Origin: Liquidambar formosana
Lineage: Eukaryota; Streptophyta; Magnoliopsida; Saxifragales; Altingiaceae
Length of the DNA stretch: 64,000 bases
Reading direction: 5' to 3'
NCBI GenBank assembly: GCA_039720395.1
Contig: CM077831.1
Location: forward strand, 11,051,803-11,115,802
The notes beneath the pieces were generated by a model, which was not told where the DNA came from, made no database searches, and worked only from the letters and a program-made list of their open reading frames with translations. Positions 1 to 10,513 of the stretch are shown in pieces; within the stretch, counting starts at the first letter, position 1; the number at the start of each line of letters is the position of its first letter. Position numbers and translations under genes: made by a program.

Positions 1-285
1 TGGCCTAGCAAGTTGATACTAACCCAAGTTACGACTACTGATGGTCCGTATATGATGAGCTCAGAGTATAAGGAATGGTTGAAAAGTAATTTGGGTAAGA
101 GAGAGACTACTCGAAGAGAAAGGATTTTTGGACTTATCAAGAACAATGAACTTGGACCTTGCAGAGAAGATATTATGGAAGCAGTAACAACAGCTTATGA
201 ACATGACTTGAGGAAGAAAAGAAGACATGAAAGAGAGAAGAAGAAAGCTAAGGAGCGAGCTGCAAAGAGGCCCAAGAAGAATTGA
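1..285 (+). CDS. C-terminal part of an antisense ORF in the 3' region of Tat1
   Basis: The frame is open from the left edge of the window to a TGA at 283-285, so this is probably the last part of a longer gene; the first in-frame ATG is at 52. The product ends in a very basic, lysine/arginine-rich tail (about the last 25 residues) that looks like a nuclear localisation signal or nucleic-acid-binding tail; the central part is charged and probably helical. I recognise no domain. It runs opposite to pol and lies between the pol end and the expected 3' LTR, where Tat elements are known to carry antisense ORFs. It may be the same gene whose start is seen at 58674 in Tat3 (inference only). Confidence 0.5.
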   Translation, partial: WPSKLILTQVTTTDGPYMMSSEYKEWLKSNLGKRETTRRERIFGLIKNNELGPCREDIMEAVTTAYEHDLRKKRRHEREKKKAKERAAKRPKKN

Positions 286-597
286 AGACTCAATAGAATA
301 GGATATTTATGGCACTTTTATAGTTCTTTTACTTAATACCAATGAATTGCTATGTCAATCAATTTTAGTTTTGAATAAATTGCCAATAATAAATTAAATT
401 TGGGATTTTGTTGTTTGATTTAGACCGCACCCAAGGTAACTTTATGGGTTGCCTACGTATCTCCATGGTTTTTTTCTTCTTTTTTTTTTTGTTTTTGTTT
501 TTTTTTTTTGTTTTTGAATGGAGAATCAGGTCTTACGTAGTTCTTATGCCTTAACTTTTGCCTAGGCCGCCCTTACGGGTTTTCAACCTAGCAGGCT
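286..597. other. Spacer between antisense ORF and pol end, with a conserved post-pol block
   Basis: This is non-coding. Bases 286-420 are AT-rich and would be the 3' UTR of the antisense ORF. Bases 421-597 read on the minus strand hold the motif pair ACTACGT (about 535-541) and ACGTAGGC (about 451-458), separated by a poly-purine stretch (poly-T on the plus strand, 471-510). The arms CTACGT and ACGTAG are complementary. The same pair occurs in the LTRs (see 8273-8316). Just after pol a GCTAGG/CCTAGG inverted pair flanks AACCCGTAAGGGC (560-592). Confidence 0.55.
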
Positions 598-1869
598 TCA
601 AACATGATATTTCTTCAATTGATCCAAATTAGTTGGACGAGCGAACTCAATTCCATCTAAATCCATGAGGCGAACAGCCCCTGCTGGCAATATCTCTTTG
701 ATAATGTATGGCCCACCCCAACTTGGCTTGAATTTTCCCCGCGGATCGAACACTGGAGCTCTGATTTCTTTCAGCACTACATCCCCTTTCTTTAGACCTC
801 AATCTTTGACATGCTTGTTGAATGCTCTGGCAACTCTCCGTTGATACCCCTGAACATGATACAGCGCCCTTAACCGCCTTTCATCGAGTAAAGCTAACTC
901 GTCATAACGGCTCTTAACCCAATCCACTTCTGCTATCTGGCTTTCCACAGCAACCCTTAATGAAGGAACCTCTAATTCAACTGGCAACACGGCCTCCATT
1001 CCATAAGCTAGAGAATAAGGGGTAGCCCCTGTTGACGACCTTATTGATGTTCTGTAACCCCATAGAGCCAATGGCAACTTCTCATGCCAGTCTGTGTGTG
1101 AGTCCGCAGTCTTCTGTAGTATCTTCTTGATGTTCTTGTTAGCTGCTTCCACCGCTCCATTAGTCTGAGGACGGTATGGTGATGATAGATGGTGAACTAT
1201 GCTGTGCTTTTGCAAAAGCTCATGGGTTTCTTTCTGAAAGTGCTGGCCATTGTCTGAGATAACTTCATGCGGTACCCCATATCGATAGATGATGCTGTGC
1301 TGTATGAACTGTGCTACCTTCTTGGAATTCAAGGTCTTGAAGGATGCTGCTTCCACCCACTTAGTGAAGTAGTCGATGGCGACCAGGATGTATTCATGCC
1401 CATTTGATGCCTTTGGCTTGATCTGTCCAATGATATCTATCCCCCATACCGCGAATGGCCAAGGTGATGACATACTCGTTAAAGGCATAGAAGGCAAATG
1501 TTGTCCACTGGCGAACAGTTGGCATTTGTGGCACTTCTTGACATGTGCGTGGCAGTCTCTTTCCATGGTAGACCAATAATAGCCTAACCTCATGATTTTC
1601 TTAGCTAACATATAGCCATTCATATGCGGAGCCCCTGTCCCTTCATGGATTTCTTTAATCAGATGCTCGGCTTCCTCCTCGGTGACACACAGCAGGTGGA
1701 TCCCGTCGTATGATCTCCGATATAGCTTTCCTCCACAAAGTACATAGTGACTCGCCAACCGCCTTAGGGTTTTTCTATCGATACGAGATGCTCCTTCTGG
1801 GTATTCCCTTTCTTTAATGAACTTCTTTATGTCATGGAACCACGGACGGCCATCATTTACCTCTCCTCC
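598..1869 (-). pseudogene. Tat1 integrase (H2C2 zinc finger, DDE core, C-terminal tail)
   Basis: The long frame 1758-799 holds an H2C2 zinc-binding region (HEGTGAPHMNGY... CHKCQ), then the DDE core: WGIDIIG with the first Asp, VISDNGQHF with the second Asp, and NGAVEAANK with the catalytic Glu. All three catalytic residues are present. After the TGA at 799-801, where a Trp codon is expected, the frame goes on to a natural TGA at 598-600 and encodes the C-terminal tail (VVLKEIRAP, FKPSWGGPY). At the upstream end, the linker from RNase H is cut by a TGA near 1867. The enzyme would join the DNA copy into the host genome; these stops prevent a complete product. Confidence 0.85.
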
Positions 1870-2583
1870 TCAGATTGCACAACAGTACACAGGCTTGTCT
1901 CGGCATTCTATCACCAACGACTTCACATTTCCCCCTTTAGGTATCTCCACCATGGATGCTAGGGTCGCCAAGGCATCGGCGAACTGGTTCTTGTTTCTTG
2001 AAAGGTAGTTGAACTCTATCTCTGAGAACTCCTTGGTTAGAGCTTCCAGATAGGCATGGTAAGGCAACAATTTCTCATCTCAAGTTTTCCATTCCCCTTT
2101 TATCTGGCAAATGATTAGTGCTGAGTCCCCGAACACTTCCAATTCTTTGATCCCCAATTCAAGTGCCGCTTCCAGTGCTAGGATACAGGCCTCATACTCA
2201 GCAATGTTGTTGGTAGCTTCGAACCCCAACTTGACCGCTAACGGTGTAAATGCCTCTTCGGGTGAGACCAGCAGGACTCCTATCCCATAACCTTTCTTAT
2301 TGGCTGCCCCATCGAAGTATACTCTCCAAGTTTTTCTACCAATCTCTAGCACGTCCTCATCTGGGAATTGATCGTTGAACGGAGCGGATGATGACACCGG
2401 ACAGCTGGCTAGGTAGTCTGCGATGACGCTTCCCTTGATAGACTTCTGATTCACGTACTTGATATCGAATTCATTGAGGAGAATTGACCATCGAGCAGTT
2501 CTGAATGACAATACTGGCCTTTCTACCAGGTACTTCAACGGGTCCATGCGACTTATCAAGAACACTTCGAAGGACATCATGTA
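1870..2583 (-). pseudogene. Tat1 RNase H
   Basis: Two in-frame ORFs (2580-2080 and 2070-1870) are separated by a TGA near 2077, where the family usually has Arg (between KGEWKT and DEKLLPYH). The first holds WRVYFDGAAN with the first catalytic Asp, the Glu in NNIAEYEACI and the Asp in FGDSALI. The second holds FNYLSRNKNQFADALATLAS with the last catalytic Asp. The N-terminal part (about 2580-2350) is the connection region after RT. It is continuous with RT except for a TGA at about 2584-2586 where Arg is expected. Such CGA-to-TGA changes are typical of methylated-CpG decay. Confidence 0.85.
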
Positions 2584-3941
2584 GTGTCAGAGTTTCTGCG
2601 TCGCCCATACTAGTGCCACACAAGCTTTTTCAATCGCATTGTACTTCACTTCATAGTCTGTCATTTTCTTGCTTAAGTAATAGATGGCATTCTCCTTTGT
2701 AGACCCTTCGAGATATTGAGCTAACATAGCCCCCGTCGCGGTTTCGGTGACCGTTAAGTATAACAAAAGCGGCGCACCTTGCCGTGGGGGAACTAAGATT
2801 GGAGGATTGCTCAAGTATCTCTTAATGGTCTCAAAGGCCTCTTGGCATTCTTCGTTCCATACTTTTGGCACACCTTTCTTAAGCAATTTGAAGATTGGTT
2901 CGCAAACCATGGTTAAGTTGGCAATGAATCGGCTTATGTATTGAACTCTTCCCAGAAAACCCCGGATCTGCTTCTCAGTGCTAGGCGGCTCCATCTCCAC
3001 AATAGCTTTTATCTTCCCTGGGTCCACTTCGATACCTCTCTGAGTGATCATAAACCCCAATAACTTGCCTGCAGTGACACCAAAAGCGCACTTCTGTGGG
3101 TTTAGACGGAGATTGTACTTCTTTGCTCGCTCTAGGAATTTCTCTAGCGCCTTAAAATGCCCTTCTCTATCCACGGACTTCACGATCATATCATCGACAT
3201 AAACCTCGACTTCCTTATGGATCATATCATGCAATAGGGTCGTAGCTGCTCTTTGGTAAGTAGCCCCAGCGTTTCTTAAGCCAAAAGGCATTACCTTGTA
3301 ACAGTACGTTCCCCATTGCGTGATAAAGGCTGTTTTCTCCATGTCTTGAGGCGCCATCTTTATCTGGTTATACCCGGAGAATCCGTCCATGAAGGAGAGG
3401 AGTGCATGTCCCACTGTACTATCCACCAACACGTCGATATGGGTAAAGGAAAGTCATCCTTAGGGCTCGCGGCGTTGAGATCTCGGAAATCGACACACAT
3501 CCTTACTTTCCCATCTTTTTTAGGCACAGGCACTATATTCGACAGCCACTCGGGGTACTCCACAACTTGGAGGAAACCCGCGTCTAGTTGTTTAGTTACC
3601 TCTTCTTTTACTTTTAGAGCCCATTCTGGTTTTAATCTTCTGAGTTTTTGCTTTACCGGCTTCTTTAGGGAATTGGTGGGGATATAGTGTTGCACAATAT
3701 CGGGGTCAATGCCAGGCATATCTTCATAAGACCATGCAAAAGCCATAATGTTGGCTTTCAAGAGGGAGATCATCTTTTCTTTTTCAATGGGGGAGAGGGT
3801 TTTCCCAATTTTAACTATTCTCGGCAATTCATTCGTCCCTAAGTTGATTGATTCCAATTCATCCATATTAGGTTCGGTGACGCCCCTTTTCCTTTGCTCA
3901 ACGAGCTCCGGGGGGACATCGTTCCTAGGATCTATATCCAT
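2584..3941 (-). pseudogene. Tat1 reverse transcriptase, frameshifted
   Basis: The N-terminal half (3941-3440) carries VPVPKKDGKVRMCVDFRDLN and DFPLP. The frame then shifts by one base near 3440, and the second half continues (3432-2587) with SFMDGFSGYNQI, PFGLRNAGATYQR and the catalytic YVDDMIVKS. The shift fits loss of one base in a run of C residues. All catalytic aspartates are present, so the gene is recognisable but broken. It follows a candidate intron after the protease region. The family reverse-transcribes the element RNA in cytoplasmic particles. Confidence 0.88.
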
Positions 3942-4146
3942 GCCATAAATATCGATAGAGGAGAGAAAAGAGACACTGCATATATAGAGAAAGAAAGCAC
4001 ACTTTATTGACTAGGAATAATGGGAATGACACACAAAAGAAAGAAGGAAAACAAACAAATCTGTATCAATACTATGACTCCACAAAGTGAGTAAAGTAGA
4101 TACATCTTATTGAATTAGGGAAATATTACTAAACTAAGACACCTAC
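3942..4146 (-). other. Spacer between protease and RT, candidate Ogre-type intron (4146-3976)
   Basis: The protease frame ends at a TAG (4145-4143). RT coding sense resumes about 170 bases later. The gap begins with a donor-like GTAGGT at 4146 and ends with TATATGCAG (AG at 3977-3976), preceded by a T-rich tract. Ogre-type Tat elements are known to have an intron exactly between protease and RT. Joining these two sites does not restore frame exactly, so either the site choice is wrong or a base has been gained or lost. Confidence 0.5.
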
Positions 4147-5762
4147 AAGCTGCTATCAGGTAGGCCAAGGTCTTCTTCTTCATGGATCTCCGCAACGACA
4201 CCACATTCAAGGTACCAATTCAGGAGTGGCAAGGTAGCATGGCTAATGGATGAACCCTGGAGTTCTTCAATGGTCGAGTCTTCCAAGGTGAGGATCATAT
4301 TTTGGAACATTTCAGTTATAGCCCCTACATCAAGGTTCTCTGCCCAGTCCTCCTCTTTCTTTTCCCAGAACTCATCATTGATGGCATCATCATCCACCAT
4401 TTCAGCTGTGATTGGATACCATTCGGTGAAGAAGATTTCAAAACCCGGAACTCGGATCTTGGTAGCTTGGTCAAAGGTGGGCTCTGGAAACCCGCAATAT
4501 AGAAAATCATCCCCTTCTTTGACGAAGTAACCATTCAAAGTAGGTCGATATGGCGAGATCTTCAGGTCTGGCACCCTTCCCTCGGCTTTGGCTCTTACTT
4601 TCTCTTTGTTCCTCTTCAGCATTTCCGCATGATCATTTCTAGAGGGCTCATATCCTAGCCTGAAGGTGTATGAGGTGACACGGCTTTGAATAGACGTAGG
4701 GATCCCTTGTTGGCGACGCCCTAGCCCCATGCCTGGAAAGAAACTCATCTTTCTCATTATTTCACCAACGTGCAAGTTGCCATGGGGGCAAAAGTCCAAG
4801 GGTATTAATTCACCCTTTTCAAGCTCTTTTTCAATGCATTGGACATAGTCAAACCCAGATAGCGGTATCGCTGCTGATTCAGGTTGTATCTCACATATAG
4901 GCACACCTGCGAGTTTCAATTCATAGTCCCCTTGAAGTGTTACTATGGCTCCTTCATAAGGAAACTTCACCTTTTGATGGAGTGAAGATGGCACAGCCCC
5001 AGCAGGATGGATCCAAGGTTGGCCCAACAACAAGTTGAAACATGATGGCACATCCAACACTTGGAATTCTACCCTAAATTCAGTGGGTCCCATGATAAGA
5101 GGCAAAGTAACTACCCCTATTACTTCTCGGCGGGTGTTGTCATAAGCTCTTACGGTCTGCCCAGATGGCGTGAAATCAGTGGGTCCCAAACCCAAAACAG
5201 TGGCAGTTCGGAGAGGACATACATTCAGTGCGGACCCATTGTCGATAAGAACGGTGGGAACCCTCTTCCCCATAGTGTCAACGGTCACATAGAGAGCTTG
5301 AGAATGGCTCGGCCCGCTTTTAGGTAGGTCTACATCGGTGAACACGATGGTTGAGTTCTTGGGAGTTGGATTCACCAAATGTACCAATCCCTCGGGGGAT
5401 GTGTCAACAGGCACTTGTATCTGATTCAACAGTTTCAACACGGTCTGTCTGTGCTTATGCGAGGCCATGAGCAAGCCCCAAATAGTAATGTTGGCATTGG
5501 TCTTCTTCAGCTGCCTAAGCACTTCATCCTCTTCTTCTTGCAAGCTAGGACGCCTCTGCCCTTCCAAATCTTCCAACGGATTTTCAGATTCTAGGTGGGG
5601 GTGTGTTGTTGTGTGATGGGAGAGGATTACGGGTGACATTTGGACGGGTTGGTGGTGAAATGACTTACTTGTCAATGAGGTCTTGGACTTGGTTGCGAAG
5701 GCGAATACAGCGATTGGTGGCATGGCCTTTGGATTGGTGGTACTTGCAGTACTCATTCTCAT
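4143..5762 (-). pseudogene. Tat1 protease region with G-patch-like motif
   Basis: This open frame covers the link after gag, the aspartic protease and a G-patch-like region. Protease signature: VLIDNGSALNVCP, a Tat-type variant of the DTGS active site, with the flap and the second hydrophobic motif (LLLGQPWIH) downstream. Further on, PGMGLGRRQQG looks like a G-patch, typical of this clade. The first roughly 60 residues of the track frame are out of frame with the true zinc knuckle (CKYHQSKGHATNRC, about 5746-5660, read in another frame). So gag, knuckle and protease lie in three frames, by decay or partly by design. Confidence 0.8.
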
Positions 5763-5770
5763 TGTAGCTC

Positions 5771-6982
5771 TTAGGGTAAGGGATTTGGTGGAGGTCTTGG
5801 GTCGAGTGGCTTCAATAGGTCACGACTTATGAGCTTTTCAAGGACTCTTTCGAGTGGCATGAATAGGTCAGTGAATTGGCGAGGTGGGTTGACATCATTG
5901 AGAGAAAAGGGTTGGATTGGTTGAGTTATGGTGTTGACCTCGGCATTGTTCTTCCCAGTAAAGTTTGTCTTGCGACTCCTCACTTCCTCAGTCTTGATTG
6001 TCCCATCATTGATAGCATCTTCAACTTGCGTGCCAGCCCCAATGAGAGCTTTGAAATTTGGGAAATAGTGGGCAAATAGGTGCTTGTGATACACGGGCAG
6101 CAGGTTCTTAACCACTAACTGAATTTGGTCCTCCTCATTCGGCCTATCCGTCATTCTCGACGCCTTTTGTCTCCACCTTGTAATGTAAGCGGAGAAAGTT
6201 TCATGAGCCCCTTGCTTGGTAGTTTCTAGGTCCCTTCGAGTAACGTCCACCTCTGTGTTATACTTGTAGTGCTCTGAAAACTCATTGCATATGTCTTCCC
6301 AAGTCCGGGTTCTATTCTCATCCAAGGATAAGAACCATTTCAAAGCAGAAGTGGCCAAGGTTTCATGGAACATTTGAGCTAAAAGCTCGTCAATAGCCCC
6401 TCGAGGGTGCATAGCTCGCACGTACATCTTCAAATGAGTCTTAAGGCAACCCGTCCCATTGAACTTTTCTAACTCCGGCATCTTGAATTGTAGTGGAATA
6501 CGAGTCGTTGGAAACAGGGATAGAGTCCGCACATCGACCATGTCATCAGCCCTGCGAATCCCTTTTATGGTTTTCTCCAAAGCTTCTACCTTCCTAGCTA
6601 ACACGGAATCACTGCTAGTACCTTTCCCCTTGGCTTCCCCTTCTAGGTTGGTGACCTCAGGTTTCGAGCTACTTTCCCCCCTTGTCTTGGTGTTCTCATT
6701 GGATTGAGGTCCCTCTTCGGTGCCAGCCCCGTGAGGTATACCCGAGGAATGGGCCTTAGAGCCATTTTGTTCAAGATCCGCCATCTTCTGTTGGTTCTCT
6801 TGAGCCATTTTCAATGCGGTATCGGATGTCTCGGCGGTATGGTCAAGCTTGGCCATGATGGCTTTCAGGCAAGCCTCAAGGTCAAAGTGCCCCCCACTAG
6901 TTCTTTCGTCGGCCATGTCTGTCTGATGGGTAGACTCAACACTCACTAGACGCCCTTGTGGATTGCGGATCCAAGCCAGCAC
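5771..6982 (-). CDS. Tat1 Gag (capsid precursor)
   Basis: A 403-residue open frame with the plant retrotransposon gag domain: KMPELEKFNGTG, then WFLSLDENRTRTWEDICNEF and RRQKASRM toward the middle. The N-terminal third is hydrophilic and probably helical or coiled. The first in-frame ATG is at 6916 (MADERTSG); the frame is open further upstream, so the true start is uncertain. The C-terminus stops at 5771, just before the CCHC-like zinc knuckle, which lies in another frame and is expected to belong to Gag. Gag packages element RNA into particles. A damaged second copy is at 22057-22842 in Tat2. Confidence 0.8.
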   Translation of the reverse strand: MLAWIRNPQGRLVSVESTHQTDMADERTSGGHFDLEACLKAIMAKLDHTAETSDTALKMAQENQQKMADLEQNGSKAHSSGIPHGAGTEEGPQSNENTKTRGESSSKPEVTNLEGEAKGKGTSSDSVLARKVEALEKTIKGIRRADDMVDVRTLSLFPTTRIPLQFKMPELEKFNGTGCLKTHLKMYVRAMHPRGAIDELLAQMFHETLATSALKWFLSLDENRTRTWEDICNEFSEHYKYNTEVDVTRRDLETTKQGAHETFSAYITRWRQKASRMTDRPNEEDQIQLVVKNLLPVYHKHLFAHYFPNFKALIGAGTQVEDAINDGTIKTEEVRSRKTNFTGKNNAEVNTITQPIQPFSLNDVNPPRQFTDLFMPLERVLEKLISRDLLKPLDPRPPPNPLP

Positions 6983-7770
6983 GTCTATGGATAGAAAAGT
7001 TTTAACCTTTAGCCTAAGGACTTGTCCTAAACCTCCATATTTTCCTTAATGAACTCGGTCTCTACACCATGTTCAATTAATTCATTCCTTTTGTCCAATT
7101 ACCTTTACAGGGATCATGGATTAAGGGTATGTTTTAAAGAATAGGGCATAGAGTCCTTCAACTAGGTTTAATTAATCCCCTAGGACTAGCACATCACAAA
7201 CATAGCTTTATATCCTATTTCCTTAATTTATTCCTCCTAACCCATGGCCTTAACGAAGGCTAGGGTTTAAAGGTCTATATTAAGGGCATAAGATATAAAG
7301 CCTCACACCACAAACACGGCATAGCATCATTACAAACAATTGTGGGTGCATAAAGGTGAGACCGTAGTGTCCTACAAGTCTATCTATATGGACTAATGAT
7401 AAGGGTAGGCTAGGGTCCTTCACTTGCTTGAGCAATCCTTATACCTAACCACATGTGGCATCAGGAACGCCGCGTGGGTCCAGCAGTACATGATTAACTC
7501 ATTTAATATACCCAAGGGCAAGCCCAAGGGTACTAGGCAAGAGAGGTTGATAACTTTCGCCCCAACACATGGAATCAGGAAAACCAAGGTTGAGACTAGG
7601 CCGATCGTTGGCAAGGATACATCGAGGGACATCGATCCTAGCATGCAAGAGTTTGCGCACACAATGCAATAAATGGAAGCACACAATCAAGCGGATGCAA
7701 TGTGATTGATTTTAATTAAACATAAGAAATTAACCTAGCCCATTTAAACTTTATAGAGTCTAGCCCACAA
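6983..7770 (-). other. Tat1 leader between primer site and gag
   Basis: Non-coding. It aligns well with the Tat2 leader (22861-23259 plus 25786-26164). The short ORFs on both strands near 7420-7690 are not convincing: their counterpart at 25745-26059 in Tat2 differs in length and has indels. Confidence 0.6.
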
Positions 7771-7792
7771 ATCCCCAGTGGAGTCGCCAAAC
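7771..7792 (-). other. Tat1 primer binding site
   Basis: Read on the minus strand, TTGGCGACTCCACTGGGGAT starts two bases after the LTR end. This TGGCG...GGGG form is the primer site of Tat/Ogre elements (reported as tRNA-Arg). It fixes the LTR at 7793-10388 as the 5' LTR. An equivalent site in Tat2 lies at 26143-26162. Confidence 0.75.
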
Positions 7793-8008
7793 TGTGAACC
7801 CCGGAAATTGGGCCCATAAGGGATTGAAAGAAAATGGGTTTGAAAAAGAAAAAGGAAAGGAGTCGCCACCTTATTTTTTAAAGGAAACAAGGAAAACCCT
7901 AAAAATAGTTTGTTTTAGGGAAAACAATTTGAATGACTCCATAAAAAAGGAAAGGCAAAAACCAATCTTTTGAAAACCAAAGAAATCGGGAATTCGGAGG
8001 CTAAGTTA

Positions 8009-8052
8009 TGACATGGGAAGGTTCTAGGCAAAGCCTATAGGCACCCATGTCA
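8009..8052 (-). other. Covarying hairpin 1 in the Tat1 LTR
   Basis: Sense strand: outer stem TGACATGGG with CCCATGTCA; inner stem TAGGC-TTT-GCCTA. Copies in five other Tat LTRs (26374, 46110, 50690, 31992, 20622) change stem bases in pairs. See findings. Confidence 0.7.
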
Positions 8053-8272
8053 CCCTTTCGGTCTCTCAGTTCATTTGGGCTAAATCAAGATCTTTCCATA
8101 CAAAAATCAGCAAGTATATCATCACAAGAATTGCATGCATATCATATATTTCATTCATCCATCCATGCATAATAAGCACATAAAAACAGAAAAAGAAAAA
8201 AGAAGAAAAGAAAACAAAAATAAACCTAGGATGCTTGGATCCTAGAACGGACTTGAGCCCCACGAAGAGCGC

Positions 8273-8316
8273 CTACGTACCATGCAACGAAATACATGGA
8301 TCAAAGTCCACGTAGT
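8273..8316 (-). other. Covarying hairpin 2 in the Tat1 LTR
   Basis: Sense strand: outer arms CTACGT and ACGTAG enclose a second stem, CCATG and CATGG here. In other LTRs the inner stem is CCATGTAT/ATACATGG (50943-50985) or CCTTACAT/ATGTAAGG (31399-31443). Confidence 0.65.
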
Positions 8317-9732
8317 TCGATTAGAACTAAGGTTAAATCCTAATACAAACCTATGGTAAAAACCCTAGGTTTCCTTATTTGATCAAAAGAGAATTGATAG
8401 AAAGTTTGATTTTAGGAAAGAAATCCACAAAATGGAAACCTTAATAAAAACCAGAATTTTGTTTATGAAGGAAACCTCTAATTAAACCATAGGATCATAT
8501 TAAAAATTAACCCTAAATAGGGAGAAGAGAAGGGATAAGGAAGAAAGGTGAATTGGGGCACCTTCACACCCACTTACCTGAGCGCAATTAGCTATTTCAG
8601 ACATAAGCAGCCCTATTTGCACCCTTACAAGTGCTTAAAACCATGCAAAAACACTAACATGCAAATCTGGACAGAATAGTATTATGACCTAAAATCATCC
8701 ACTAAGCATGCCAATAGCAAAAACAGCGAACAATAATAAGTCCTAACATATTCCTAGAACCATATCATGCATAAAAACCCTAAAACATACTAACATGCAT
8801 GCAAAACCATCATGTTTACTCCATATGAAAAACATATACAGCAAACACGAAGAAAAACCAATAAAAAAGTCTACTTTATCATGCTATATGAAAACAAACA
8901 CGAAACAATGACTCTAAAACCCTAAACTCACAAATATGCTTAAAAACATACAAAACATACTTTAATCATGCTAAAACCAAACTAAACAGAAATTAAATCA
9001 TGCATATTAACTAACTAAAGCAATATAACATGATGAAAATCCTAACTCTAACATGCAATGACACTAATCCTAGCACAAGGACAAACAGGAGCACAAGAAT
9101 CATAACTATGCATTAAAAACCTAAAGGACAGCCCTAAAGCATGTTAAACAGTAGATAAAAAATAGATATTCCATGTATATTAACTAGCTAGAGTGTTAAT
9201 ACATGATAAAAAAGTTACCTTTAACATGCAATAAGCCTAACCCATATGAAAACCTAGTTTAAGCTTGAATAGAGAAGGAGAATACCTTAGGAAGGGCCTT
9301 CCTTTGTGTTTGTAATTGTTCGTGGCTCCTCAGGTCTTTAGAGTGAATCAAACCAACACGAATCCTCCTCTTTGTCAAAGTGGTATCACAGCAAAGAGAT
9401 CACAACTCACTCAACTTTGAAAAGAAAATAGAAAACAAAAAGAGAACAAGAGAAAAGAAAAGTGATTTTCGTCACTTTGCAGCAGCAGCAACTTCAATCG
9501 CGTTTTTGGGTATGAAAACGTTGGATTTGGACAAAGCTTGTGAAATACAAAGTTGTAGAGAATTGAATTATCTTTCTAACAAGACCAATTTCATCAAATT
9601 CTGACTTCGGATGAAAAAGTTATGATTAAAATACGACTGCTGGTTTTCAGAAAATCTGCTGCTGAATTATGACGAATTTCACTCCCTCCAAAACCCTCTT
9701 CTCCTCCTCCTTGTTTAAAGACATTAAGAGAG

Positions 9733-9741
9733 TATTTATAG
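9733..9741 (-). promoter_or_regulatory. TATA box of the Tat1 LTR
   Basis: CTATAAATA on the minus strand. Equivalent boxes are at 27724-27732, 47420-47428 and 52756-52764 (minus) and 30000-30008 (plus). Confidence 0.65.
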
Positions 9742-9878
9742 CTGAAATCTGGAGTTTCCCTTTCCTTCCTGGACTAGGTTTCCTTGGAGAATAATCAAAA
9801 GGTATTTTATAATGATAAAAGACTTCTAATCTGAATAGGAAAAGGAAATTGTCTTTTATAAAAATTGGGAGACTGACC

Positions 9879-9945
9879 GCTAACACGCATGCACATGTAT
9901 CGTATGTGCGTACACACACTCATCACATACGTACACGTGTTAGTG
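9879..9945. repeat. Upstream palindrome of the Tat1 LTR
   Basis: Interrupted inverted repeat: CGCTAACACG (9879) against CGTGTTAGTG (9945), with an inner CGTATGTG/CACATACG pairing. It lies about 138 bp upstream of the TATA box. Confidence 0.65.
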
Positions 9946-10388
9946 TCATGATAAAAATGGCTAATTTAATAAAATAATTTTCTTTTCATTTTAACCAAAA
10001 ATCTCATGCTGTGATTCGCACTAATTCTTCAAGGATAATCCGTAAATAACCACACTAAACTCATCATCAGGGCCACGGGACTTAAGATGACAACCGGTAC
10101 AAAATTGAACCTAGAAATACCTCATATGCATCCATATGAACTCCAATTGACAATTTGGAGATCATTCCAAGGTCAAATGAAAAGTTTGGGACTTAAAAGA
10201 CGATTATGCCCCTCAAGTCACAAAAGCTCTTATTATCCCTCAAGATCAACTCCAATTTGAACCAAAATTCATATCCATTGTCCTTGTGACTCTAGAAAAC
10301 TAATGCAAGTGACTAGACTCAAAAACAAAACAAAAACATGCATGAAATGATGAGCCCTAGTAAGGTGGTGCAAAAATGGGGTGTGACA

Positions 10389-10513
10389 CATAGTGGGTTA
10401 TATATAGGCATGGGAAGTAGGATTAGGGTTGCTGCTTCTTTTCCCCGAAATCCAAGTCTCCTAAGCATGCTGTAACACGTTATTTAAAAAGAGTTAGGAT
10501 CTGGAGGGCAAGA
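10389..10513 (-). repeat. Tat5 LTR fragment, part 1
   Basis: This LTR is split by Copia-2b and joins 20218-20451. The TATA box TTATATATAGG on the plus strand (10398-10408) lies right next to the Tat1 insertion point. Its outer end TGTAGACACCCC is at 20451. The rest of Tat5 lies beyond Tat1. Confidence 0.65.

Larger units (their letters stand above)
1..10388 (-). mobile_element. Tat1: Ty3/gypsy Tat-type retrotransposon, 3' end outside the window
   Basis: On the minus strand the order is 5' LTR (10388-7793), primer site, leader, gag, zinc knuckle, protease, RT, RNase H, integrase, then a 3' region with an opposite-strand ORF. The 3' LTR must lie left of base 1. The domain order, the long LTR, the primer site and the antisense ORF fit the Tat/Ogre/Retand clade. 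At least one frameshift and several stops in pol make it non-functional. It sits inside the LTR of Tat5; the 5 bases after its outer end are CATAG, but the matching TSD copy is off the window. Confidence 0.85.
7793..10388 (-). repeat. Tat1 5' LTR (2596 bp)
   Basis: On the minus strand it begins TGTCACACCCC (10388) and ends GGTTCACA (7793). Landmarks in sense order: palindrome 9945-9879, TATA box CTATAAATA (9741-9733), structured block ACTACGT/ACGTAG (8316-8273), covarying hairpin (8052-8009). A U-rich stretch follows toward the 3' end. AT-rich and non-coding; the ORFs at 8066 and 9380-9919 are chance frames. Confidence 0.85.

Noticed and set aside
7420..7690. Small ORFs in the Tat leader as possible genes, with relatives at 25745-26059
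   Set aside because: They overlap on both strands, change length between copies through indels and show no domain.
8066..9919. ORFs inside the Tat1 LTR (8066, 9380, 9647)
   Set aside because: Their frames are not kept in the other Tat LTRs; composition is that of non-coding LTR.
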